DNA of 64,000 nucleotides from Photorhabdus noenieputensis (GTDB taxonomy: Bacteria > Pseudomonadota > Gammaproteobacteria > Enterobacterales > Enterobacteriaceae): the NCBI RefSeq assembly GCF_018448935.1, contig NZ_RCWC01000001.1, positions 248,001 to 312,000 of the forward strand. Reading direction: 5' to 3'. This document shows positions 19,320 to 29,276 of this stretch, piece after piece. Under the pieces are notes generated by a model that saw only the letters and a list, made by a program, of their open reading frames with translations, was not told the origin of the DNA and searched no databases. The position numbers were made by a program, and so were the translations under genes. How positions within the stretch are numbered: the first letter of the stretch is position 1; every line of letters begins with the position of its first letter.

Positions 19320-20066
19320 ATGAACAAAGTTAAAGTGTTAATTGCAGTATTAGGTACATGTGGGTTAGTAACACAGGTAATGGCTGATCCAGGTTTTGGG
19401 CAAACTCAAGATTTTAATGAGCAGAAACAAAGTATTCGGGTAGGTGTGACTGATCCACGTGGTGGCGGTCATCCGACTCCGGGTGGAGAACCGGGAATAG
19501 GGGTTCAGTCTATTGCGGGTGGTAAGATTACTAGCTTCTCAAATCTTGTAAGTTATGCCGCAGCGGATGCAAATGGAATTCACAAAATTTCTATGCCTGG
19601 ATCGGGCAGCCATAGTGGGATGGGGGTATTTAATTTTAGTAAAGTGGCTAACGCTGATGTCTATTTTGGTGAATGGTCACAAACTGGCAAGGTGGATGAT
19701 ACTACTCATACCGCCTATTATTCCGGTAAAGATGTCACGACTAATTTACCTACCGGTGGTATTGCAACTTATACGGTTAAAGGAATTAACCAATATAGTG
19801 GTAGTAATGCCCTACATGGGACATTTACTGCTGATTTCGGTCAGAAAAGGCTTACTGGTTCAATAGCAAATAGTGCATTGACTGTTGATATTAATTCCAG
19901 AATTAGAACAGATGGTTCATTTTCGGGTAGAGCAACTGCTGGAAATGTTGTCGGTACAAACAGCGGGCATTTCTTTGGTGATAATGCTGCTAGTTTAGCA
20001 GGGGCTGCTACGTTTGCTTCGGACCATAGCAAAGATACTGCCTTTGGCGGAACTAAGAACCCATAA
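19320..20066 (+). CDS. hrpC: Hemophilin-like secreted haem-binding protein
   Basis: The product is 248 aa with a standard signal peptide (cleavage near VMA/DPGFGQ). The C-terminal beta-rich half resembles the TbpB/Slam-substrate barrel: HGTFTADFGQKRLTGSI, DGSFSGRATAG, SGHFFGDNAASLAGAATF. This matches hemophilin (HrpC) of Xenorhabdus nematophila, a haem-carrying substrate of the type XI (Slam/DUF560) secretion porin encoded next door. The protein lacks a lipobox, so it should be released rather than surface-anchored. A Fur box precedes it and a terminator follows it, so its transcript should be more abundant than that of the downstream genes. Confidence 0.85.
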   Translation: MNKVKVLIAVLGTCGLVTQVMADPGFGQTQDFNEQKQSIRVGVTDPRGGGHPTPGGEPGIGVQSIAGGKITSFSNLVSYAAADANGIHKISMPGSGSHSGMGVFNFSKVANADVYFGEWSQTGKVDDTTHTAYYSGKDVTTNLPTGGIATYTVKGINQYSGSNALHGTFTADFGQKRLTGSIANSALTVDINSRIRTDGSFSGRATAGNVVGTNSGHFFGDNAASLAGAATFASDHSKDTAFGGTKNP

Positions 20067-20086
20067 TATGAGTTTGTGGTGACTGG

Positions 20087-20124
20087 ATAAGACAAAGTTC
20101 ATATGGGCTTTGTCTTATTTTTGT
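20087..20124 (+). terminator. Terminator/attenuator between hemophilin and its secretion porin
   Basis: Perfect 11-bp stem ATAAGACAAAG / CTTTGTCTTAT followed by a T-rich run. It would let the abundant substrate be expressed above the porin, receptor and TonB genes by partial read-through. Confidence 0.88.
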
Positions 20125-20149
20125 TTATTTTTGGTTCGACAATTAAGCA

Positions 20150-21649
20150 GTGATATTAACGATGTTAAATACCCCAATTGTTCGTTTTACTTTACTCATT
20201 AGTTGTTTGTTTATAAAGCCATCTCTGGTGTTGGCAGATGAAGATACCGGTAGAAGATTGTGGCATAACGTACAGCGGAATTTACAGGATCAAGAAAAAG
20301 CGCTGGTTACGGATGAAACCGTGGATAAAAAAACGGATCATTTATCGATAGTACTCAATGGTCAAACGTTTAGTGTTGAAAATAATGTGAATGATATTGG
20401 CCAGGCGCTCTATTTAGCCATTAATCATCAACAAGTGAAGGATGTCGAGCGCTTTTTGTTGATATACCAGAAGTTACCTGGACATGATACTCAATTGGTC
20501 CATTTTGCGCAGGCAAATCTGGCGCGTTCTCAGGGGGATTTGGTAGCAGCAGAACTGCATTATCAGGCCATCTTGCAGCAACAACCTGATTTTACCCGGG
20601 CTAAATTAGAGTTAGCCAGGGTCTATTATGAGAATCAAAAAAATAGGGAAGCCAGTTTACTATTTAATGAGATTTCAGCAGTTAGTCGCGATAATGAAAA
20701 TAAATTACCACCAGCAGTCATTAAGAATATAACTAATTATCAGGAGGCGATTAATTTGCGTAATTCCTGGCGTGGATCTTTCTCCGTGGGATATATCTTT
20801 AACGATAACACGAATATGTCGCCGGATAAGCCTCCTGTTTGCACTATCTATCATGAAAATGGTAAGTGCGCGGTTGAACGTAATTTACCTATGGCAAAGA
20901 AAGCAAATGGTATTAGTTATGACGCTACGTTGCGTAAGATATATCCACTAAGTGGTCACCACGGTGTTTTTTTACGTTCGATGACTTATGGGGAAAGTTA
21001 TCGTCATCACAGTGAGGAAAATGAAAATACCACTTCTACTTATTTAGGTTATAGCTATAAAGCACAAAAAGATGATTTCCTAATAGGGCCAGTAGTTGAG
21101 TTTAATTATATTGGTAATGATTCCCGTTATCGTACTACGGGAGTGAAAACCGAATGGATGCATATTCTATCTAAAAATCTGGCATTAAATTTGGAAGGTG
21201 AATATAAGCAGTTTCGTTATCATAAACTTTATAATCATAATGACGGTAATATGACTTCTGTTTATGCTACCTTATCTTATTATTTAACTGATCAAACCAT
21301 TACCTTTGCGGGTGGTGATTGGGTTAATAAAACCAGTGTTGAAAAAGCGGATGATTATCAGCAAAAAGGCGTGCGAGCAGGCATTTCTACTCAATTGTAT
21401 CCGGGAATTAATGCAGTAGTATTTACTGCATTGCGCCAACGGCAATTTGGTGATTACAGTGTACCTTTAAATGCGCGTCGTAAAGATAATGAACAATTCT
21501 ATGCGGCAATTGTGAGTATGCCTAAATTTGAGATTTTTGGTTTAACCCCAGTAATTACTTATCGATTTAGAAAAAATAGTAGTAATGTTGATTGGCTCTA
21601 TTCCTATAATAAGAATGAAGTGTTAGTCAAGTTTGAAAAGTATTTTTGA
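20150..21649 (+). CDS. hrpB: Type XI secretion (Slam/DUF560) outer-membrane porin
   Basis: The product is 499 aa (495 from the likely ATG at 20162). A signal peptide is followed by a periplasmic TPR-like region, residues about 60-190 (QLVHFAQANLARSQGDLVAAELHYQAIL, given here as motif QANLARSQGDLVAAELHY). A C-terminal barrel of about 290 residues ends in LVKFEKYF, with terminal Phe. This is the architecture of Slam / surface-exported-protein assembly modulators (PF04575). Its substrate is probably the adjacent hemophilin. Gene order substrate-porin-receptor-TonB supports the call. Confidence 0.88.
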   Translation: MILTMLNTPIVRFTLLISCLFIKPSLVLADEDTGRRLWHNVQRNLQDQEKALVTDETVDKKTDHLSIVLNGQTFSVENNVNDIGQALYLAINHQQVKDVERFLLIYQKLPGHDTQLVHFAQANLARSQGDLVAAELHYQAILQQQPDFTRAKLELARVYYENQKNREASLLFNEISAVSRDNENKLPPAVIKNITNYQEAINLRNSWRGSFSVGYIFNDNTNMSPDKPPVCTIYHENGKCAVERNLPMAKKANGISYDATLRKIYPLSGHHGVFLRSMTYGESYRHHSEENENTTSTYLGYSYKAQKDDFLIGPVVEFNYIGNDSRYRTTGVKTEWMHILSKNLALNLEGEYKQFRYHKLYNHNDGNMTSVYATLSYYLTDQTITFAGGDWVNKTSVEKADDYQQKGVRAGISTQLYPGINAVVFTALRQRQFGDYSVPLNARRKDNEQFYAAIVSMPKFEIFGLTPVITYRFRKNSSNVDWLYSYNKNEVLVKFEKYF

Positions 21650-21695
21650 TACTGGTTGAAGTAATAAGTTATTTCAATCCACACTATGGCAGATA

Positions 21696-24600
21696 ATGAT
21701 TATGTATAAATTAAATAATAAATATAGCAAAATAACATTCATGCTGGCATTGGCTTACAGTATGATGCCTTATTGCTCTGATGCAGAAACACTAATAACT
21801 TCGGCTCAGTCATCTAAACAGCCTGCTGAAAATAAGGCTGACCTTGGTAAAATTAACGTTTCAGCTACCAGTGAAAAAGATGAGGCAGGTTATGATGCGG
21901 TTTATGATAAAGATATTACCAATATTTACTTGGGTAAGGACTTGGTAGAACGCTATAAGGGGGCTTCACCGGCGGATGTTTTAAAAAGCGCGGTCGGCGT
22001 ATTTAGTGGTGATTCGAGAAACAGTGGCGCATTAGATCCTAATATTCGAGGTATTCAGGGGCAGGGACGGGTGCCTGTTACCATTGATGGTACTGAGCAG
22101 GCAATTACCACTTGGCGTGGTTATAACGGTGCGAATAATCGTAACTATATTGATCCTAACCTGATCAGCAGCATTGAAATAGAAAAAGGCCCATCACTGA
22201 CACGTGGAGTAAAAGGTTCGATCGGTGGGGCGGTAATGATCAAAACTTTGGGTATTGATGATGTGGTACCAGTAGATGAACGATTTGGTATTAACTTGAA
22301 ATTAGAAACCAGCAGTAATGCTGTTAAGGAACGAGTGCCGCACTTGGAATTGGGACAAGATTATCGAGATATTCCCGGTTTTACTAAGGGATTTAATTAT
22401 GTTGATCCGGCATTAGAAATTACCCCCAAGACTTCGAAAGATAATAAATTATTGGGTCTGAAAGATAATGCGATACGTCTGGCGATAGGTACCCGGCAGG
22501 AATATTTTGATTTAATGGCAGCTTATAGTTACCGCAGTAAAGGAAACTATTTTGCCGGCAAGGGTGGCGCTCATCGCTATGATGATCCCATCAGTAAAGA
22601 GGATATAGAGATCCTTGATGGTGGTACCCGGTCATATGATCCTTATTTGCCTTTTGTCGCACGTATATATCGTCCGGGAAATGAAGTGCCGAATACCTCC
22701 AGTGAAATGGAATCTTGGTTGCTTAAAAATAACTGGTACCTGGCTAATCAACAGACGATTGGGTTTGGTATTCGCAATACTAAAACGATTTATGGGGAGA
22801 TTATGCCTTCGCGTCTGGGGTGGGTTAGGGCTGAAAATAATGTTGTACCACAGTGGCCGCTGGCGAATGTACATCAGCAGGCATTTAATCTGGATTATAA
22901 GTGGAAACCTGACGGGAACAAATGGGTTGATTTTGATATGAAGTTTTGGATTACCCGTACTATCAGCGATACCAATACTGCCGGGGGATATCCACGTGAA
23001 CCGCGAGAGCGGGATGAAGCTTGGGATGTGGGTAGTCAGGAAAGAAATCCGAATAAAGATGGTCGTCTGGTCGATACTGCTTCTACCAATGCTCATAATA
23101 ATCGTTGGGGTGTTGATCTCTCTAATGCTTTCCAATTGACTTCAAATTTAGATTTAACCTTGTCAGCCAGCCTGCAACAGGAACGTTTAGGTTCTCATGA
23201 TGATTATGAAGGGAAGAATTTTTCTAGTTTTCGGTCGCCACCAAGAAAAGGGCGCCGTCAGGAAAATAATATTGCCTTTAATTTTGACTGGCGTCCTACT
23301 CCGTGGCTGGCATTAAGTGCCGGTGCTAGACGGGTAAGCTATTGGTCTAAAGATGATTTTTTAAATGAACGTTTAGCTGCCCGTGATATTGGTTATAGTA
23401 AGGATAAAAAGCTGGTTGGCCAAGGGTTACGATATTTGAGAACACTTACTGACCGGGAAGCTGAACTATATAAAAAGTTTGATGAATGTTTTGAGTGTCT
23501 AACTGATGATGAATTTGACGAATATAACTCAAAGAATTTTACAACATCAAAAGAACGAGATTCAATTCTGCGTCCTATGGTACCGGTAGAGGTGCTTTGG
23601 AAATATCATGGCGATGGTAAGTTATATAAGCAAGATAACCCTTATTTCAATGGGGAACTTGATATGAATGAGCGTCTTATTGATCCTGTGACGAATAAAG
23701 AAGTGTATAAATATGAATACAGTGCTGCTCAACAGAATAGCCGTTATATTGATGATTCTGGAGAAATATTGAGTACTGGTGATAGTGGCATTTATAAAGC
23801 AAAAAGTGAACAGGAACGTTGGTCTAAACAACCTAAACGTAAGGATCATGCTTGGGCACCGGTATTTTCCGCAACGGCCTATGTGAGTGATAATGCACGT
23901 ATTTATACCCGTTATGCCGAAGCAGTACGTATGCCGAGTATCTTTGAAGATACTGTTGGCTTTTCTTCCGGCTTAACTGATAAACCTACACGTGCCTTTA
24001 AACCTGAACGTAGTAAAACAGTGGAAGTGGGTTATGTGCATGATTTAAGTCAGTTATTGGGTGCGGAACGTAATGCGGATATTAGATTCGCTTATTATAA
24101 TACCATCATTGAGAATGTTTTTGACCGTGACAGTAACTTTGTATTTACTCAATTAGATAAACAGAAATTATCCGGTTTAGAAGTACAAGGACGTTATGAT
24201 AACGGTAGTTTCTTTACCCATTTTGGTCTATCTTATAATCTTAAAAATAAAGTTTGTGATAAAACCGCATCGCTTATGTTAGATCTAAGAAACCAATTTG
24301 GTGTTCCTGAATGTATTGATGGCGGTTTTCCCGGTGGTTTTTTAAGGACAACTATTCCACCTCGTTATTCTCTTAATCTGAATATCGGTGGCCGGTTATT
24401 AGATGAAAATTTAGAAATCGGCAGCCGAGTGTTATACCACAGTAGCGTGGAGAATAAGGATGAAAAATGGTTAATGAGGAAAATGCCCGCTGTTTATAAA
24501 GGGATAAATAATAATCCGATGCACTGGAATTCAGTGATGACTATAGATGCTTATATTAATTATCAGGTTACGCCAGATGTAGTCGTTGAATTATCTGGCA

Positions 24601-24698
24601 CGAACTTAACCGATCGCTATTATCTGGACCCGTTAACACGTTCCATGATGCCAGCACCTGGGCGGACGTTTAAGCTTAGTGTCACCAGTCGGTTCTGA
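21696..24698 (+). CDS. TonB-dependent haem/hemophilin receptor
   Basis: The product is a 1000-aa outer-membrane receptor with a signal peptide, a TonB-box-like start of the plug near INVSAT, and a plug domain with SPADVLKSAVGVFSGD, IRGIQGQGRVPVTIDG and IEIEKGPSLTRG. A long barrel ends FKLSVTSRF. It is of the haemoglobin/transferrin/lactoferrin receptor type, and the large size indicates extended extracellular loops. In the equivalent Xenorhabdus locus this gene is the presumed hemophilin receptor (HrpA). An ATG at 21702 is an alternative start. It sits 46 bp after the porin gene. Confidence 0.88.
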   Translation: MIMYKLNNKYSKITFMLALAYSMMPYCSDAETLITSAQSSKQPAENKADLGKINVSATSEKDEAGYDAVYDKDITNIYLGKDLVERYKGASPADVLKSAVGVFSGDSRNSGALDPNIRGIQGQGRVPVTIDGTEQAITTWRGYNGANNRNYIDPNLISSIEIEKGPSLTRGVKGSIGGAVMIKTLGIDDVVPVDERFGINLKLETSSNAVKERVPHLELGQDYRDIPGFTKGFNYVDPALEITPKTSKDNKLLGLKDNAIRLAIGTRQEYFDLMAAYSYRSKGNYFAGKGGAHRYDDPISKEDIEILDGGTRSYDPYLPFVARIYRPGNEVPNTSSEMESWLLKNNWYLANQQTIGFGIRNTKTIYGEIMPSRLGWVRAENNVVPQWPLANVHQQAFNLDYKWKPDGNKWVDFDMKFWITRTISDTNTAGGYPREPRERDEAWDVGSQERNPNKDGRLVDTASTNAHNNRWGVDLSNAFQLTSNLDLTLSASLQQERLGSHDDYEGKNFSSFRSPPRKGRRQENNIAFNFDWRPTPWLALSAGARRVSYWSKDDFLNERLAARDIGYSKDKKLVGQGLRYLRTLTDREAELYKKFDECFECLTDDEFDEYNSKNFTTSKERDSILRPMVPVEVLWKYHGDGKLYKQDNPYFNGELDMNERLIDPVTNKEVYKYEYSAAQQNSRYIDDSGEILSTGDSGIYKAKSEQERWSKQPKRKDHAWAPVFSATAYVSDNARIYTRYAEAVRMPSIFEDTVGFSSGLTDKPTRAFKPERSKTVEVGYVHDLSQLLGAERNADIRFAYYNTIIENVFDRDSNFVFTQLDKQKLSGLEVQGRYDNGSFFTHFGLSYNLKNKVCDKTASLMLDLRNQFGVPECIDGGFPGGFLRTTIPPRYSLNLNIGGRLLDENLEIGSRVLYHSSVENKDEKWLMRKMPAVYKGINNNPMHWNSVMTIDAYINYQVTPDVVVELSGTNLTDRYYLDPLTRSMMPAPGRTFKLSVTSRF

Positions 24699-24779
24699 CT
24701 CTTTAAAGGAGATTTGTCGGTTGCCGTTAAGCGCGCTGGCAATCTCCATAGATAACGAACGGAAAGATGGCTTGAAGTT

Positions 24780-25604
24780 ATGATGAAAAATCGTTTTTAT
24801 ATTGGCTTGTTTGCTTCCTTACTGTTACATGCGGGTATTGTTGGGTTTATGGCGCGGCATTTACTGCGTGATGACAGTGCGAATAATCAATCAGTGAATT
24901 CGCCAATAATCAGTATGTCAATAGAAATGGTTGCTTCGGCAGCACCGGCAGGACAGGAACAACCTGTAGAACCGGAACCTATTCCGCCCCCGTTACCGCC
25001 AGAGATAGTGGTAGCGGAATCACCACATGAGGCAAAAATAGTACTCAATAAGCCAGCGAATAAGCCACGGAAACAAGAACGCCTGAAGCCACCGCCAGAA
25101 AAACAGGCAGATGCTAAACCGAAGAGCAAACCTCAGCCACAGAAAGAACCGGTAGAAGATCCTCAACCAAAACTGGCAGAGCGTGGGCGTAAACTGGGAG
25201 CAGAGCAAAATCATCCAGAGCAAACGGAAGGCAACTCTCAGTTAGCGGGGAGAGATACTGCGGATTCACAAGCTGGTGCCCGTCAAGCGACGACCAGCCA
25301 ACCGATGACTGGCGTGGGAGCTGATGAGTTACAAAGCTATCAGGCGGCCTTGCGTCGTGAAATTGAAAAACATAAACGCTATCCGCGTCGGGCTAAGAAG
25401 ATGAAGCAGCAGGGGATAGTTCAGGTCAGGTTTAGCTTGCTGGATAGTGGCGATTTGACGAATCACCAATTAGTGCAGAGTTCAGGCGCTGATGAATTGG
25501 ATCGGGCTGCTCTTGCGGCTATCCAACAAGCTCGGTCAGTAGGGCTGAAACCGGCTGGTTTGCCAAGGGAGCTTACTTTAGCAATAGAATTTAATTTGAA
25601 ATAA
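24780..25604 (+). CDS. Locus-dedicated TonB energy transducer
   Basis: The product is 274 aa. It has one N-terminal membrane helix (LFASLLLHAGIVGFMA, with the usual SxxxH-like His) and a long Pro/Lys/Glu-rich spacer (residues about 60-140). The C-terminal TonB domain has YPRRAKKMKQQGIVQVRFSL and the conserved SSGADELDRAALAAI. It shuttles proton-motive energy to the receptor encoded just upstream. No exbB or exbD accompanies it, so it must use ExbBD from elsewhere. The 81-bp gap upstream contains GGAGATT...AATCTCC, a possible stem. Confidence 0.9.
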   Translation: MMKNRFYIGLFASLLLHAGIVGFMARHLLRDDSANNQSVNSPIISMSIEMVASAAPAGQEQPVEPEPIPPPLPPEIVVAESPHEAKIVLNKPANKPRKQERLKPPPEKQADAKPKSKPQPQKEPVEDPQPKLAERGRKLGAEQNHPEQTEGNSQLAGRDTADSQAGARQATTSQPMTGVGADELQSYQAALRREIEKHKRYPRRAKKMKQQGIVQVRFSLLDSGDLTNHQLVQSSGADELDRAALAAIQQARSVGLKPAGLPRELTLAIEFNLK

Positions 25605-25614
25605 ATAAGGGCTT

Positions 25615-25640
25615 GGGCAGCGAAGATACTATTGCTGCCC
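25615..25640. terminator. Hairpin between convergent tonB and acetyltransferase
   Basis: GGGCAGC (25615-25621) pairs with GCTGCCC (25634-25640). There is no strong T-run in either direction, so terminator function is only probable. Confidence 0.5.
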
Positions 25641-25670
25641 TGATAATAGTGGCGTCATATGAGGGGGAAG

Positions 25671-26126
25671 TTAGATCGTTTCGGCGTTCGGCCGTTCAAT
25701 TCGCATATGTAATAACGGAAATGGATTACCTTGACCATCAATTTCTGATCGACTGAAAACTTTGAATCCTTGGTGCTGATAGAAACCCACTCCCTGAGCA
25801 TTTTGTTCATTAACATCGAGTTCATTGACACCTAATTCGGTGATAGCAAAATTCAGCAGTGTTTTGCCGATGCCTTTACCACGGGAATTTGGTGAGATAA
25901 ACAGCATTTCAACCCGATGCTGATCAACACTAATAAAACCCTCAATTTCGTGTTTGTCATTTATCGCTTTATAAACAGTCAGCGCCGGTAAATAGGTATG
26001 CAGAATTAATGGGCGTAGTTGATTAATATATTCGTCAGATAAAAAGTCATGTGTTGCTCGTACCGAGGCTTCCCAGATTTCTATCAATTTATTGAAGTCG
26101 GCCTTTATTGCTTGCTGAATTCTCAT
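25671..26126 (-). CDS. GNAT family N-acetyltransferase
   Basis: The product is 151 aa. Acetyl-CoA-binding motif A is ISPNSRGKGIGKTLLNFA (R-x-x-G-x-G/A near residues 80-86), followed by the beta-bulge segment GVGFYQHQGFKVF. The family transfers acetyl to small amines or protein N-termini; this member resembles the YjaB/PhnO-like small group, but the substrate is not known. It is monocistronic and convergent with tonB. Confidence 0.85.
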   Translation of the reverse strand: MRIQQAIKADFNKLIEIWEASVRATHDFLSDEYINQLRPLILHTYLPALTVYKAINDKHEIEGFISVDQHRVEMLFISPNSRGKGIGKTLLNFAITELGVNELDVNEQNAQGVGFYQHQGFKVFSRSEIDGQGNPFPLLHMRIERPNAETI

Positions 26127-26553
26127 ATTTATTCTTCTTAATCTTTTATTTCTCTAAACCGATGATGAATTAACACTATCACGTTTGTTGTGATGGATCG
26201 CTTCAGATATTACTCAGACTTAGCCATTATTCTTATCAGAATCTTCTTCTGTCTGTTTTGTGATCTATTTCATGAAACTAAGAGGAGAATAAAATCAAAT
26301 TGGTCTAATATTACTTTTTATAGATAGTTGAATTTTAACCAATTTGGTTAGTTGAACAATCAAACAACACTAAACATTAAAACCTAAAAAAACAATGTGG
26401 GATTCTCTCTATAACTAACTATAATGAGGTATTGGTTAATCAAAAAGGGGATTGCGTCATATCTCATTAACGTAGTTTCTATTTAGATTGATCATTTCAA
26501 TTGAACGGCTAGTTCAATGATAAATATAAAATAACTTCTTGAGGATCATATTA
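26127..26553. other. AT-rich divergent promoter region
   Basis: Contains promoters for the acetyltransferase and the esterase. TGAGGAT ahead of 26554 is the esterase ribosome binding site. Nothing else is recognised. Confidence 0.3.
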
Positions 26554-28503
26554 ATGAAAAGGGCATTTATATTTACACCAGGCATGTTAGCACTTTCGAT
26601 AAGTGCAATTTCGAATGCACACACTTATGACCATCTATATGTTTTTGGTGATAGCTTGAGTGATGGTAGAAAAGGTCATCGATACATGATAAATGGTAAA
26701 ACCAATGAGTTGTATAATGATCTTATTGCTCAACATTTAGGGACTAAACTGTTGCCTTTCGATGAAGGTGGGACTAATTACGCAGTGGGTGGATCGACTG
26801 CTGTTCCTGATTTAAACAAAGATAACAATACTCAAAATCAAGTAGATAATTATTTGGCAAGCCACGGTGGCCGTGCTGATCCTAATGGCATGTATATTCA
26901 CTGGATTGGCGGTAATGATCTTAAAGCTGTCATGTTAGGGGGAGATCCGAGAATTGTTGGAAGTAGCGCGATGGAAGCCTCGGCACAGGTGCATAAACTT
27001 CTTGATGCGGGAGCTGGGATCGTTATTGTACCTACTGTTCCTGATATCGGTAAAACACCAATGATTATGAAAGCCGTCGTTTCTCAGGGACTCACTAAGC
27101 TCCCGATTTCTCTCACTCCTGGCCAGGTTGAGGAATTAAATGATATGATCCGTGCGGGCATGAATGAATATCCAACCATAAATGAAGATACTCGTTCTCA
27201 AGTTATCCAAGGTATCTTTGAAAAGCTTGCGGCCAAGGCTTCAAATGGAGATGCTAAAACAGCGGAAGAATATAAGCGACAATTACTTGATAAGTATAAC
27301 GAAACGAGCAGCAAAGCCTCAGGATTGGTTAACGAGTACAATAAATTAGAAGATACCGCACTTAGCAAGAAGGGCGGCAATATTGTTCGGGTTGATGTTA
27401 ATGCGCTTTTGCATGAAGTCATTGATAATCCTTTACGCTACGGTTTTTCCAATACTTTAGGCTATGCTTGTGTTCGGGATAGGGAGGCTAATTCCTGTAG
27501 TTCTGATGATACCGGTTTTGATGCCAGTAAATCCTTTTTGTTCTCTGATGATTTTCATCCAACTCCAGAAGCACAGCGTATGGTCGGTCAGTACACTATT
27601 TCAATCCTTAATGCTCCACATCAGGTCATGTCACTGACGAATACCAACAATGTGCCGGTGAAAGGAGCGCTTGCCTCTCTTGACAACCGTTTGCAACAGC
27701 TACGTAGCGTAGGTAACGAGCAGGGTAAAATAGGCGTATTCGGTGGTTATAGTGGTAATCACAACAGTACACTGACACTGGGTAGTGACTATCAACTTAC
27801 GGATAATATTCTGTTAGGGGGAATGATTTCGCGTTATCAGGATAAGCGCTCAGTGAATAATTTCCGCGCTGATGGTCGTGGTTACGTATTCACCACTTAT
27901 GGCTTATGGCGTTACTACGATAAAGGTTGGATTAGCGGCGATCTTCACTATTTGGACATGAAATATGAGGATATTACGCGCGGTATCGTGCTCAATGAGT
28001 GGTTGCGCAAGGAGCATGCTTCGACTACCGGCCATCAGTGGGGAGGACGCATTACCGTGGGTTGGGATATTCCGCTGACATCTACGGTTATGACCAGCCC
28101 GATTATCCAGTACGCTTGGGATAAGAGTTATGTTAAAGGTTATCGTGAATCAGGTAATAGCAGTACGGCTATGCATTTCGGTAATCAACGTTACGATTCT
28201 CAGGTCGGAACATTAGGCTGGCGTCTGGACACCAATTTCAGTCGTTTTAACCCCTATGCTGAAGTTCGGTTTAACCACCAGTTCGGCGATAAGCATTATC
28301 AGATTAGTAGTGCCATTAACTCAACTCAGACATCTTTCGTTAGTAAAAGCCAAAAGCAGGACACTAACTGGCGTGAATATGTAATCGGTATGAATGCTGC
28401 TATTACAAAAGATTGGGGCGCTTTTGCGTCAATATCGCGCAATGATGGTGATGTTCAGAATCACACTTATGCTTTCAGCCTAGGTGTTAATGCCAGTTTC
28501 TAA
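26554..28503 (+). CDS. GDSL esterase/lipase autotransporter (EstA type)
   Basis: The product is 649 aa. A signal peptide is followed by an N-terminal GDSL hydrolase: block I FGDSLSDG with the nucleophile Ser, block III GGND, and block V DDFHPTPEAQRM supplying Asp and His. A C-terminal autotransporter barrel of about 260 residues ends FSLGVNASF. The enzyme would stay displayed on the surface and hydrolyse short-chain or phospholipid esters. Related lipases exist in Pseudomonas (EstA) and in insect-pathogenic Xenorhabdus and Photorhabdus. ATG 26554 has TGAGGAT at the right distance; the upstream ATG at 26539 does not. Confidence 0.93.
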   Translation: MKRAFIFTPGMLALSISAISNAHTYDHLYVFGDSLSDGRKGHRYMINGKTNELYNDLIAQHLGTKLLPFDEGGTNYAVGGSTAVPDLNKDNNTQNQVDNYLASHGGRADPNGMYIHWIGGNDLKAVMLGGDPRIVGSSAMEASAQVHKLLDAGAGIVIVPTVPDIGKTPMIMKAVVSQGLTKLPISLTPGQVEELNDMIRAGMNEYPTINEDTRSQVIQGIFEKLAAKASNGDAKTAEEYKRQLLDKYNETSSKASGLVNEYNKLEDTALSKKGGNIVRVDVNALLHEVIDNPLRYGFSNTLGYACVRDREANSCSSDDTGFDASKSFLFSDDFHPTPEAQRMVGQYTISILNAPHQVMSLTNTNNVPVKGALASLDNRLQQLRSVGNEQGKIGVFGGYSGNHNSTLTLGSDYQLTDNILLGGMISRYQDKRSVNNFRADGRGYVFTTYGLWRYYDKGWISGDLHYLDMKYEDITRGIVLNEWLRKEHASTTGHQWGGRITVGWDIPLTSTVMTSPIIQYAWDKSYVKGYRESGNSSTAMHFGNQRYDSQVGTLGWRLDTNFSRFNPYAEVRFNHQFGDKHYQISSAINSTQTSFVSKSQKQDTNWREYVIGMNAAITKDWGAFASISRNDGDVQNHTYAFSLGVNASF

Positions 28504-28566
28504 TTTCTGATTAATAAAACAGTAGCTTCCTGCTTATTGCGATAGTGTGGCTATTGTCGTAGTTAT

Positions 28567-28592
28567 GCCCGATCACCTCGTCGGGCATTTTT
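28567..28592 (+). terminator. Terminator of esterase gene
   Basis: GCCCGA / TCGGGC stem around TCACCTCG, followed by ATTTTT, 63 bp after the stop codon. Confidence 0.85.
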
Positions 28593-28615
28593 CATGACTA
28601 ATTGATATGACTATT

Positions 28616-29071
28616 TTATCGCTTGGGCTGTTTGTAAATATCTGGTCGAACAATTTGCCAAACAAAATTTTCTTCGTTTATCGGGGAATAACCCATTTTT
28701 TCATACAGCCACGGTGCCAAAGAAGTGACTAGCATAATATGACGAAGCTGTGCTATTTGGGGATGTTCCTGGCAACATGTCATTAACCAACGCCCTAATC
28801 CCAATCCGCGATAATCCTCCAAAACAAAAACATCAATAAGATAACCAAAGGTTGTGAAGTCAGTCACAATACGAGCAAATCCTATTTGCTGAGTATTGTT
28901 ATACAGACCAAAGCTCAAGCTATTTTCGATCGACAACTTAACGGTCTCCTTGTCGATTCCTTCTGCCCAAATGGATTTCGTCAGAAACTGCTGTATGATC
29001 GTGATATCTAATTTATTCTTATCTGTAGAGACAACATATCCATCCTTTTCCCAACGATGCAATTTTTCCAT
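28616..29071 (-). CDS. GNAT family N-acetyltransferase
   Basis: The product is 151 aa from ATG 29071, which has AGAGGAAG upstream; a longer frame exists but lacks a ribosome binding site. The GNAT motif A is LEDYRGLGLGRWLMTCC, and the C-terminus has APWLYEKMGYSPI. It resembles the small Gcn5-like group acting on metabolites or antibiotics. Substrate is unknown. It may be co-oriented with the small regulator at 29277-29552. Confidence 0.85.
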   Translation of the reverse strand: MEKLHRWEKDGYVVSTDKNKLDITIIQQFLTKSIWAEGIDKETVKLSIENSLSFGLYNNTQQIGFARIVTDFTTFGYLIDVFVLEDYRGLGLGRWLMTCCQEHPQIAQLRHIMLVTSLAPWLYEKMGYSPINEENFVWQIVRPDIYKQPKR

Positions 29072-29276
29072 TCTGACTTCCTCTGAAATAAAATGATAAT
29101 AATTGATTATGATATCTCTGCGCTTGAATGCGTTGTTGAGATGTTTGTAATGGAAAGAATATAGCGATTTGAATGAATAACACCATAGGGCCGTATGTTG
29201 TCTCTTCAAGTTTTCGACTATATAGACAGGCCCTACTGTACAGAACAGACATCCATTTATTCAGATTTGCTTGACA

